The notes beneath the pieces are model-generated. The model saw only the letters and a program-made list of their open reading frames with translations. It ran no database searches and was not told the DNA's origin. A DNA stretch of 64,000 nt from Symsagittifera roscoffensis (Eukaryota > Xenacoelomorpha > Acoela > Convolutidae): the NCBI RefSeq assembly GCF_963678635.1, contig NC_087062.1, positions 49,986,178 to 50,050,177 on the forward strand. Direction: 5' to 3'. The position numbers and the translations under genes were made by a program. Positions 22,263 through 32,036 of this stretch are shown piece after piece; position 1 is the first letter of the stretch, and every line of letters starts with the position of its first letter.

Positions 22263-23229
22263 AGATGAAATATTTCTTTTGATTTTCAAGAAGTTGCAAA
22301 AAAAATTTGAATTTTTTTAACAAGTTGTAAAAGGTATTCAATTTTTTTTGAGAAAATGCAAAAAGTGTATCAATTTTTTCGACAGAAGGCTAAAAGTGTT
22401 TCAAATGTTTTTTGAAAAGACGCAAAAAGTGTTTCATTTTTTTGAACAAGATGCGAAAAGTGTTTTGCTTTTTTGATAAAATGCAACAAGTGTTTCAACT
22501 TTACTGACAAGATGCGAAAAGTGTTTAACTTTTTTTAACAAGATGCGAAAAGTGTTTCACGTTTTTCCTGCAAATGCAAAAAAAGTTTCACTTTTTTTGA
22601 CAAAATGCGAAAAGTCTTTTGCTTATTTCGACAAAATGCGAAAAGTGTTTCAACTTTTTTTGTCAAGAAGCAAAAAGTGTTTCCTTTTTTTTAACAAGAT
22701 GCGAAAAGTGTTTCAATTTTTTCCTACAAATGCGAAAAGTGTTTCACTTTTTTCGACAAAATGCAAAAAATGTACTACTTTATTCGATAAAATTTGAAAA
22801 AGGTTTCAACTTTTTTAGTTAAGATGCGATAAGTGTTTCACTTTTTTTTAACAAGATGCGAAAAGTGTTTCACTTTTTTCCTACAAATGCAAAAAATGTT
22901 TCACTTTTTTCGACAAAATACAAAAAATTGTTTCAATTTTTACTTCAAAGTGCTAAAAGTGTGTGAGTTTTTTGACAAGATGCAAAAACCATTAGGTAAC
23001 TTTTTTTTCGTGTAAAATTTTGCTAGTGTTTTTCCGAATATGTGTGCAAAAATTATTCCAGTTTTGTAACATTTATGCGAGTTCGGAGCCCTAAGTTAAG
23101 TTCTAATTGTTTTTCAGTGGTTTACTCTGAATCTCTCGGCTATTCTTAAATTGAATTGATATTGCGAAAACTAATTAAATAAAGAAAACGAAGTCAATAC
23201 CAAACAACAATTATTTCAAAAAAACTTCT

Positions 23230-23690
23230 AATTAAAGGGCTGTCTATAGAACGCAGAGCTGGACGAGGTTCCATTGCTGGTGGTTGTTATGGAGGAGTGT
23301 TTTGAGGCGTCATTGATTCTGAGAAACCCTCATATTCATCTATTGTGATGTGGTTTTCGGCTGATCCTGCTTTTTCCACGGAAAGAGGAAGTCGTCGACT
23401 GGTTGAGCTACAAATCTTGAGTCAGGAATCTCGGGGTAGTTCATTCCCACATGATCAGAAACTTCCTCCATCATTTGCATTGTTAAAAAGTTGGTTCTCT
23501 TTGATGGGAACTTGCATCATATGATGTTCGTTGAAATGCCTTCCCATCACCTCCACCATGTACCAGACTTGGATTGGGATGTCCATTCGTGCCAAAAAAA
23601 TCCAGAGACTGTTTCTCGCGCTTGAATTTGTACTAGATCAGGCGAAAATTCTACAGAGTACATGAGATTGCTGTTTTGCAATGAGAAGAT
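23230..23690 (-). pseudogene. Gene-fragment copy next to the minisatellite
   Basis: This repeats the layout of 19395-19630 and extends further. Minus-strand phrases near NITIDEYEGFSESMTPQNTP and EHHMMQVPIKENQ match the fragment at 1670-2130 (NEHHMLQRPITENQ). The longer overlap between 1.7-2.1 kb and 23.2-23.7 kb is the best support that all derive from one gene. A short stretch at 23700-23830 has a local repeat around gagctgagagagg. Confidence 0.45.
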
Positions 23691-23924
23691 AATTTTGAGC
23701 AAAAACTGAGTTAAAGAGTAAAAACAAGAAAGAGCTGAGAGAGGGCTAGCTGACGGAAGATAAGTTGAAGTTAAGGTTTTTAGAGCTGAGAGAGGAGGTA
23801 GTTGACAGTAGTTAAGTTGAAAATAAAATGATTTTTACTTAGTAGTTAGGGGCACCTTCAACTCGAATGTGTGGGTTTGACCAATCAGAATTGATTTTCA
23901 ATTTTGGATAGTAGTCGTATTCAA

Positions 23925-24206
23925 TCATATTTCAGCTTCCTTTTTGGCATTCTTGGATAAAAGTCGTGTCCAATCAGAAACAAAGCTCCATTTTGGGTAT
24001 TGTCTTTTCCAATCACAAAACTGTTCATTTTTGTTCTGGTTGTCGTATTCAATCAGAAGACCATTTTCAGGACTTAAATTTTCCAAATAAATCATAATAT
24101 ACTTAAAAGCAATTGCAAAAATAAATGGCCAAAAGTTGTTTGCAGTAAAAATAAAAAATATTGCTGATATAAGTAACAAAAGAAAGAAAATTAATAAAAG
24201 TAACAT
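23925..24206 (-). CDS. Possible small membrane protein (93 residues)
   Basis: An open frame starting MLLLLIFFLLLLISAIFFIF, with a second hydrophobic stretch NNFWPFIFAIAFKYIMIYL, then a soluble tail YDNQNKNEQFCDWKRQYPKW. Two membrane segments followed by a charged tail would fit a small membrane protein. The hydrophobic part may simply reflect AT-rich sequence, but the tail (C, W, R, P) is less biased. No family is recognised. It lies inside the inactive Polinton, so it is probably a remnant. Confidence 0.3.
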   Translation of the reverse strand: MLLLLIFFLLLLISAIFFIFTANNFWPFIFAIAFKYIMIYLENLSPENGLLIEYDNQNKNEQFCDWKRQYPKWSFVSDWTRLLSKNAKKEAEI

Positions 24207-24209
24207 CTC

Positions 24210-24730
24210 AAACTATAATTGAATTTTTTGTATGTAATCAATGAGAAATTGCAGATTTTTAAGTAGATAGTCAAGTTCTTTAATTTTTATGTAAATTTGG
24301 GAGGATAACTGAAAGTTGACGAATTTTTCAAAGCAAACCTCTGGAAATCTGTTTCCAAACCGAATCAAGCAGGATTTTGAACTTCAAAAACCCTTACAGG
24401 AATGAAGGAATAAAGAACATTGCTGGGGATTTTTTTTTTACAAATTTGGGTATTGGATGGGGGATAAAAAGAGTTTTTGATATATTATTGTACGACTTTT
24501 TGATTAATTTCATATTCTCGAGAATAAACAAAATTTCTTTCCTTGTGAGGTATTATTCAGCCGTAAGATTAAAACTTTGATACGCATTATGTGGATCAAA
24601 AGTAAACTCTTTGATTGAGTAAGTTTCTCTGAAAAGACCTTTACTTAGTCGGATAATTATATTTTGTACATTCAAAACGTCCAAAAAACTATGACAAAGT
24701 AAAAGTCAACATCTATTTCATCAATAAGAA
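24210..24730. other. No gene supported
   Basis: AT-rich. A 67-codon plus-strand frame at 24377 has no homology or context to support it. Confidence 0.35.
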
Positions 24731-24734
24731 AAAC

Positions 24735-24870
24735 AGTTGGAAATTTTTCCTTTTTCTTGTAAAGTAACTCGAGGAGGCTCAAATGTTTTTGATAGACATT
24801 TTTCAAAAACAGATTAAGATTTTTTAAAATAATGAACAGTTCTCTTTGAGAAAATGCTGGATTCTGATTG
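24735..24870 (-). pseudogene. Short gene-fragment copy with LLELLYKKKEKFP text
   Basis: Minus-strand reading gives QKHLSLLELLYKKKEKFP and then TVFLIDEID, matching KKHLSLRELLYKKKEK in the fragment at 1670-2130. The DNA matches too (cttttt-cttgtaaagtaa, and actcaaatg/gctcaaatg). It may be the continuation of the gene whose other part lies at 23230-23690. Confidence 0.4.
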
Positions 24871-24900
24871 GTTGATTGGTGTTACAAAAAGAGTACTCAA

Positions 24901-25416
24901 TTATGATTGGTTGATTTTCTTTATGAAAAAGTAAAAAAAACTCACTTCATTCTGATTTTCTTTTAGGTTAAAAGCAATCGCTCTATACTTTGTATAACTA
25001 CTTGAAACTTTTTTCAAATTTTTTCCGTAATGTCGAAACGGGAGAATATCGGTATTATTAAGCACACGAAAACCATACTTTGTTCGAAAAACCGTATTTA
25101 CTGTGTACGAAAGAGGATTTGTTTTGAATCCAGGGAAAGTTGAAAAATTTGATATCGTGGAGAAATGCACTCAAGAACGTCAGAACACAAACTGAAGGTT
25201 CAAATTGATCACAAAAGTTACTATTTTTGCTGCACTACTGAAAAACATCCCAATGATATGTCCAGACTCTGTCTTGCCTGAACCTTTACTACGACATACG
25301 CAAGTAAACTGTTTCTTATCGGACCAAGATAAACAACCAAACCAAAGATCATCTTTGTCTTTTCCGTGCGTTAACAATGTATTTGCATGGCCATAGTAAC
25401 CTCGATGCTCATACAT
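24901..25416 (-). pseudogene. Unrecognised Polinton accessory gene remnant
   Basis: Two minus-strand frames in tandem. The upstream one reads GYYGHANTLLTHGKDKDDLW and then GCLSWSDKKQFTCV. The downstream one reads KYGFRVLNNTDILPFRHYGK. Both have well-mixed composition and look like one decayed protein read toward the left. It sits back-to-back with the polymerase gene, which starts just right of it on the other strand, so a shared divergent promoter region at about 25380-25420 is likely. No family was recognised. Confidence 0.4.
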
Positions 25417-25419
25417 CTC

Positions 25420-28400
25420 AATTATTTACAGAGTTTATATCAAAATCTGGATACAATCCGAATACCCTTCGCGGAGTTGCCATTAATGATTTACCTCTTG
25501 TAGAGGGAATAGTTGAACGTAACCTATTCATCTATGATTTTGTTATTCAAAAGGAGATTATAATGGAGAAATAGCCAGGCGAAGTAATGGAAAACTCGAA
25601 AAAACAGTGAAATTGCTAAGATTCAACAATCATATCATTCATACGAAAGATATTGATTCTTTCTTCAAGTGTTTCCGATATCCTAGCTGTGACTGTCTCT
25701 TCAACAGATCAGAAAACTTCAACAGACATCTTATGACTTTTAAAGATATAGTGCGACACATTTAGCCAAACAATGTATATACACTCCGAGAAACGCTATT
25801 TAAAAAATTGGAAGGTTCCAAAATCCCAGTTTCGAAAGATAACACAATGTTCAACAACCTACCCATTTTCAATTTTGAGTCGATATGTGTTTCATCAGAT
25901 GAACTGAAAGCTACCCAAACAACAACCTGGATTGGAAAACACGTTCCAAATTCTGTATCAATATCCTCGAACCTGATAGATGAACCAATGTTTCAATTTT
26001 TTTTCGTAACAAGGATCCGCAAAAGCTTATTATCGATTTTTTAATCATCGGACTTTTGGCTGAGAAAAATAAACTCGAAATGAGAACTAAATTTCAAGAA
26101 GTTGACAGAGTAGTTATGAGCTGATGTCCAAAACTTTCCAAGGATTGAATGAAAGATGTCGATATCATTCAACTGTAAGTTTTGAATATGAAGACGATTG
26201 TATAAAAGATACAGAGGAAACTGATATGTCAACTCAGTTTTTAAGAATGCAGAAAAATCAGCTGATTGATTTGAAACAAAATCTGGAGAGGTTTGTTAAC
26301 ACGTTACCTGTATTTGAATTCAACAGTTGAAAATAAGATCTGAACTTGATCAAGAGCTAACTGATTCCCTACTTAGTCAATGATAAAGAAGCTGAGCCTA
26401 TGGTTATCAAAAAGGCTAGAGATTTCATATCTTTCAAGTTTGGAGACATACAAGTTCTCGACATCATGAAATTTTTGGGTGGAGCAACATCTTTGGAGAG
26501 AAATTGCAAGTGAGATAAAAAAAAAGTTCTTCCCTTATGAGTTGTTTGACAGTGCGAACAAGCTCGAGAATGAAGAATTACCTCCATACGAAGCCTTTTT
26601 CAGTAAATTGAGAAACAACAACCCTCTTGATAGAGACTTTAAGGATTATCAAAAGTTGAGGTCAAGTGGACTTGATGAGCAGAAAGTACTAGAGAAATTT
26701 CAAATCAAGTCAGTACCCGCATCTGGATGGGAAAATTACAAATATTAACACGAGATTTGGCAGAAACATGGAATGACTACATTCAAAGATTTTTTGCAGT
26801 GATACAACAACAAAAATGTTGTTCCAACCCTTGAAGCAATGCAAAAAAGGTTCAATTTTATCATCAGAAAGAAAATGATATGTTAAAACGTGGATGTACT
26901 CTTCCAAATCTAGCAAATATTTGTCTGCACAAATCAAATAATGAAAAATTCTACCCATTTTGCACAATTGATAGAGATTTGCGCCAGAAAATTAGAGAGG
27001 ATATGACGGATGGACCATCAATTGTGTTTTAGCGAAAAGCTGTTGTGGACGAAATTTTTATCAGGGATTCATCAAAAATCTGCAAATCAATCGTTTGAAT
27101 TTATGAAAGCCAGTTCTATCCTTATTCAATGTGTCAAGACATGCCAACATGATTGTACACAAGAAGGGAGTTTCATTCCGATATGCAAAAATTCAAGGCT
27201 AGACATAACCCATCTCGAAGCTTTGAGAATATGGTGATGTCTTACAAAGTGAAGAAACAAAGTCAGAATGCAGAATTGAGAGCTTCCACACATCTGGAAA
27301 TCAAAAAAAAAAGACTGTTTCAATGAAGATTGATATTGCGATCACTGCAAAACTGTGTTTGAAGCACTGGGATGCTATTATCATTTTGTCCTTCACAGGA
27401 GACTCGTCCCTCACTTAGCGAGAAAGATATTGAGAGAGGAAAAATGAGAGAGATGGATGACTTGAGACGTGAGTGGAATCGCGAAAAAGATTACAAAATC
27501 AAAGAGATGTGGGAATGTGAGTGGTGGCAAAACTTCAAAATGAACGAAAAAAGTAAGCTCCAACTTTCCCTACAAAAGACCTCTCTCTACTGATTCTTTA
27601 TTGGGAAAAATAAGAGATGGATCTCTTTATGGCTATATTTCGTGTGACTTAGTTGTTCCAGATGAGCTGAAAGCAAAGATTTCTAATTTTCCTCCATTTT
27701 TTAAAAACACTGAAGTTGGAAGAAATTACATTGGTGAATATATGCAAAAATATGCCAATGAAAATGATCTTCTTAAGCATCCCCAGTGAATGCTAATATA
27801 TAGTTCCAAACTATAAAATGGTTCCATCATTACCCTTCTTTTCAATTTTCATATGGAGCTTGGCTTACAGTGTACAAAAGTTTGTACACGCATCTTGATG
27901 GGAAAATTAAAATTATTTACTTGAGAGTTGGCAGAAACATGGAATGACTACATTTAAAGATTTTTTGCAGTGATACAACAACGAAGATGTTGTATCAACC
28001 CCTGAAGCAATGCAAAAAATGGTTCAATTTTATCATCAGAAAGAAAATGATTTGTTAAAATTTGGATGTATTCTTCCAAATCTAGCAAATATTTGTCTGC
28101 ACAAATCAACCAATGAAAAAAAATTCTACCCATTTTGCGAAACTGATAGAGATTTGTGCCAGAAAATTAGAGAGGATATGACAGGTGGACCATCAATTGT
28201 GTTTACGCGGAAAGCTGTTGTGGACAAAGCTTTTATCAGAGATTCATCAAATATCTGCAAATCAATTGTTGGAATTGATGCCAGCCAGTTCTATCCTTAT
28301 TCAAGGTGTCAAGACATGCCAACATGATTGTACACAAGATGGGAGTTTGATTCCGATATGCAAAAATGCAAGGCTAGACATAAATGATCTCGAAGCTTTG

Positions 28401-31400
28401 AGATTACGGCGATGTCTTACTACCAAGAAACAAGAACAGAATGCAGAATTGAAAGCTTCCACACATCTGGAAATAAAAAAAATTGACTGTTTCAATGTAG
28501 ATGGATATTGTGATCACTGCAAAACTGTGTTTGAAGCAATGGGATGCTATTACCATTTTGTCTTTGTCAGGACACTCGTCCCTCAATTAGCGAGAAAGAT
28601 ATTGAGAGAGGAAAAAAAATGAGAGAGATTGATGACTTGAGACGTGAGTAAATTCGCGAAAAAGATTACAAAATGAAAGAGATGTGGGAATGTGAGTGGT
28701 GGCAAAACTTCAAAACGAACGAAAAATTTAAGAATCATATCCGATCCAACTTTCCATACAAAAGACCTCTCTCTAATGATTCTTTATTGGGAAAAATAAG
28801 AGATGAATCTCTTTATGGCTATATTCCGTGTGACTTAGTTGTTTCACCTGAACTGAAAGCAAAGATTTCTTATTTTCCTCCTTTTTTTCAAAAAAACACT
28901 GAAGTTGGAAGAAATTACATTGGAGAACATATGCAAAATTATGCCATTGAAAATGATCTTCTTAAACATCCCCAGCGAATGCTGATATCTAGTTTCAAAC
29001 TAGAAAAATGTTGCATCATTACCCTTCTTTTCAATTTTCATATGGAGCTTGGCTTACAGTGTACAAAAGTGTACCGCTTTGTACAGTATCTCTCTCAAAA
29101 ATGCTTCAACAAGTTTGTTCAATCAGTTGTTGATGCTAGAAGGGAAGGAGATGAGAACCCTTTGTCCGGTGTTGTTGCAGAGACTATGAAGCTTTTAGGT
29201 AATTCATACTACGATTACCAGATAATGGACAGATCGAGACATACGACCACAGAGTACTTGAATGATGAGAAAACACACAAAGCAATTATTGAACCACCCT
29301 TCAAACGATTAAACACTGTTCAGAGAGTTTTGTACGAGATTGAGTTACTAAAGTCAACAATTGAGCACAAAGAGCACAAAGTTGAGCACAAAGTTGAATA
29401 AAAGATCTCGAAATCATTCAAAAGAAAGTTTTGAATATGAGGACAATTCTAGAGAAGATACAGAGGAAACTGATATATCAACTCAGTTTTTGAGAATGCA
29501 GAAGAATCAGCTGATTGATTTGAAACAAAATCTGGAGAGGTTTGTTAACACCTTACCTATATTTGGGTTTAACAGTGGAAGATATGATCTGAACATGATC
29601 AAGAGCTATCTGATTCCCTACTTAATCAATGATAAAGAAGCTGAACCTATGGTTATCAAAAAGGCTAACGATTTCATATCTTTCCAGTTTGGAGACATAC
29701 AATTTCTCGACATCATGAAATTTTTGGGTGGAGCAACATCTCTAGGCTCCTTTCTTAAAGCCTACAAAGCAAGTGAGTTAAAAAAGTGTTTCCCTTATGA
29801 GTGGTTTGACAGTGCGAACGAGCTCGAGAATTAAGAATTACCTCCATACGAAGCCTTTTTCAGTAAACTGAGAAACAACAACCCTCTTGATAAAGACTTT
29901 CAGGATTATCAAAAGTTGAGGTCAAGTGGACTTGATAAGCAGAAAGTACTAAAGAAACTTCAAATTAAGTCAGTACCCGCAACTGGATGGGAAAAATACA
30001 AAAAGTTACAGGAGATTTGGCAGAAAAATGGAAAGACTACATTTAAAGATTTTTTGCAGTGATACAACAACAAAAATGTTGCTCCAACCCTTGAAGCAAT
30101 GCAAAAAATAGTTCAATTTTATCATCAGAGAGAAAATGATATGTTAAAACTTGGATGTACTTTTCCAAATCTAGCAAATATTTGTCTGCACAAATCATTA
30201 ATGAAAAATTCTACCCATTTTGCGAAAATGGTAAGGATTTGTGCCTGAAAATTAGAGAGGATATGACGGGTGGACCATCAATTGTGTTTGCGCGAAAAGC
30301 TGTTGTGGACGAAACTTTTATCAGGGATTCATCAAATATCTGCAAATCAATCGTTGGAATTGATGCCAGCCAGTTCTATCCCTATTCAATGCCAACATGA
30401 TTATACCTTAGATGGGAGTTTGATTCCGATATGCAAAAATTCAAGGCTAGACATAACCGATCTCGAAGCTTTGAGAATATGGTGATGTCTTACTACCAAG
30501 AAACAAGACCAGAATGCAGAATTGAGAGATTCCACACATCTGGAAATCAAAAGAAAATTGACTGTTTCAATGTAGATGGATATTGTGATCACTTCAAAAC
30601 TGTGTTTGAAGCAATGGGATGCTATTACCTTTTTTTCCTTGCCAGGAGACTCGTCCCTCACTTAGCGATAAAGATTTTGAGAGAGAAAAAAAATGAGAGG
30701 GATGGATGACTTGAGACGTTAGTATATTCGCAACAAAGGTTACAAAATCAAAGAGATGTGGGAATGTGAGTGGTGGCAAAACTTCAAAACAAACAAAAAA
30801 TTAAGAATCTTATCCGATCCAATTTTCCCTTCGAAAGACCTCTCTCTACTGATTCTTTATTGGGAAAAATAAGAGATGGATCTATTTATGGCTAGATTCC
30901 GTGTGACTTAGTTGTTCCAGTTGAACTGAAAGCAAAATTTTCTAAATTTCCTCCTTTTTTTAAAAACACTGAAGTTGGAAGAAATTACGTTGGAGAATCT
31001 ATGCAAAATTATGCCTTTGAAAATGATCTTCTTAAGCATCCCCAGCGAATGCTAATATCTAGTTTCAAACTAGAAAATGGTTCCATCCTTACCGTTCTTA
31101 TAATTTTTCATATGGAGCTTGGCTTACAGTGTACAAAAATTTATCATTTTGTACAGTATCTTCGTCAAAAATCCTTCAACAAGTTTGTTCAATCAGTTTT
31201 TGGTGCTAGAAGGAAAGGAGATGAAAACCCTTTATCCGGTGCTGTTGCAGAGACTATGAAGCTTTTAGGTAATTCATTCTACGGTAACCAGATAATGGAC
31301 AGATCGAGACATACGATCACAAAGTATTTGAATGATGCGAAAATACACAAAGCAATTAAAGAACACTTTTTCAAACGGTTGAACACTATTCAGAAAGACT

Positions 31401-31510
31401 TGTACGAGATTGAGTTACTAAAGTCAACAATTGAGCACACAGAACCCATAATAGTCGGTTGCTACATACGAGCAAACAAAGAAGGGATTGAGCTACTTTT
31501 ACCCTAAAAG
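25420..31510 (+). pseudogene. Polinton protein-primed DNA polymerase B remnant in tandem segments
   Basis: Family-B polymerase text is spread over 6 kb. Visible motifs: an exonuclease-II-like FGFNSGRYDLNMIKSYLIP (about 29565), a polymerase motif A-like GIDASQFYPYS (about 28273 and 30357), and a motif B-like KLLGNSFYGNQIMDRSRH (about 31260; K-x3-NSxYG). The terminal YxDTDS motif was not seen. About three partial segments lie one after another (roughly 25.4-27.9, 27.9-29.4 and 29.4-31.5 kb) and re-use the same text, so the gene was internally duplicated. It would have replicated the element with a protein primer. It is broken many times. Confidence 0.82.
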
Positions 31511-31777
31511 ACAAGTTCAGGACGACGGATTTTACACAAAACCTTTGAACTTGTAAATAACTGATAGTGAAATAGCATTCAATTCAGTATTGATTAACTA
31601 ACTGTAAGCTTGTGGTAATTTGATTTTACGAAGCAGTGATTAATATGATTCATGTTTGAGTTTAACTTCATTCCTCAAAAATATTATTTTTTACTCGAAG
31701 TTTCGTTAGGTTTCAGTATAGTTTTAGATAGTTTTCTCGTTGAATCAAACCTGTAAAACAAAAATCAAAACATCTAA
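31511..31777. other. Polinton right noncoding stretch
   Basis: AT-rich sequence between the last polymerase text and the right terminal repeat. No gene, fold or repeat was recognised. Confidence 0.45.
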
Positions 31778-32030
31778 ACTGTAGAAGCTAACTAAGAAAC
31801 GCAAGTATCGGCAAAACCGAATTCAAAAAATTCGGGCGCCAAAATTTTTTCTGAAACTTACCATCTGAAACCAGCTATCTTAATACATTGGGAAACCTAT
31901 TCCCTATCTTAATACATAGGGAACTCTATTCCCTATCTTAATACATAGGTTGCTGACCGGATACTCTTTAGCCTATGTTAATACATGGGGTTCAGCAACC
32001 ACCCCCATTCTCCCTCACTCTTCTACTACT
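31778..32030 (-). repeat. Right terminal inverted repeat of the Polinton
   Basis: Reverse complement of 9575-9835, with the tandem ~30-bp sub-repeats (attccctatcttaatacat) and tip tctccctcactcttctacta. It differs from the left copy at many positions and in sub-repeat detail, so the ends have diverged since insertion. Confidence 0.88.
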
Positions 32031-32036
32031 AAGTTT
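32031..32036 (+). repeat. Right target-site duplication of the Polinton
   Basis: The bases aagttt pair with atgttt at 9569-9574. The satellite unit continues directly as gttcatgaagaaaattgg. Confidence 0.8.

Larger units (their letters stand above)
18970..23080 (+). repeat. Nested repeats in the Polinton cargo: 31-bp minisatellite in repeated modules
   Basis: The core is a minisatellite with a ~31-bp period, of the form gatgcgaaaagtgtttcac followed by a T-run and then caag or cgac. It runs in three long tracts at about 20050-20780, 20990-21720 and 22260-22990, with a short degenerate tract at 19040-19230. The first two tracts, with flanks, are copies exactly 945 bp apart (for example 20129 and 21074) and are almost identical. 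A longer module including an exon-like piece repeats at about 19620-20870 and 21830-23070. Because 31 is not a multiple of 3, all frames give similar EKCFTFFNKMRKVF-type text, so the many frames here are not proteins. Confidence 0.85.
9575..32030. mobile_element. Polinton (Maverick) fossil, 22.5 kb, inserted in the satellite
   Basis: The element begins AGTAATAGAAG and ends CTTCTACTACT, fitting the 5'-AG...CT-3' termini of Polintons. It has terminal inverted repeats of about 250 bp and a 6-bp target duplication. Gene remains match the family: protease, double-jelly-roll capsid protein, second capsid-type protein, retroviral-type integrase, packaging ATPase and protein-primed DNA polymerase B. 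Capsid, integrase and ATPase genes lie on the minus strand and polB on the plus strand. It is longer than the usual 15-20 kb because of repeated cargo in the middle and repeated polB segments. It is inactive, with well over a dozen interruptions, and the two terminal repeats have visibly diverged, so the insertion is not recent. It is younger than the satellite unit it interrupts. Confidence 0.93.

Noticed and set aside
20050-22990. CRISPR-like regular repeats
   Set aside because: The ~31-bp repeats abut one another without unique spacers, and the context is eukaryotic. This is a minisatellite.
20129-23015. Many 60-116 codon frames on both strands in the minisatellite
   Set aside because: The 31-bp period is not a multiple of 3, so the same text appears in all frames and on both strands as low-complexity FF/MRKVF repeats.
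27126-30661. Minus-strand frames across the polymerase region
   Set aside because: They are antisense shadows of conserved polymerase text and recur only because the polymerase segments are duplicated.
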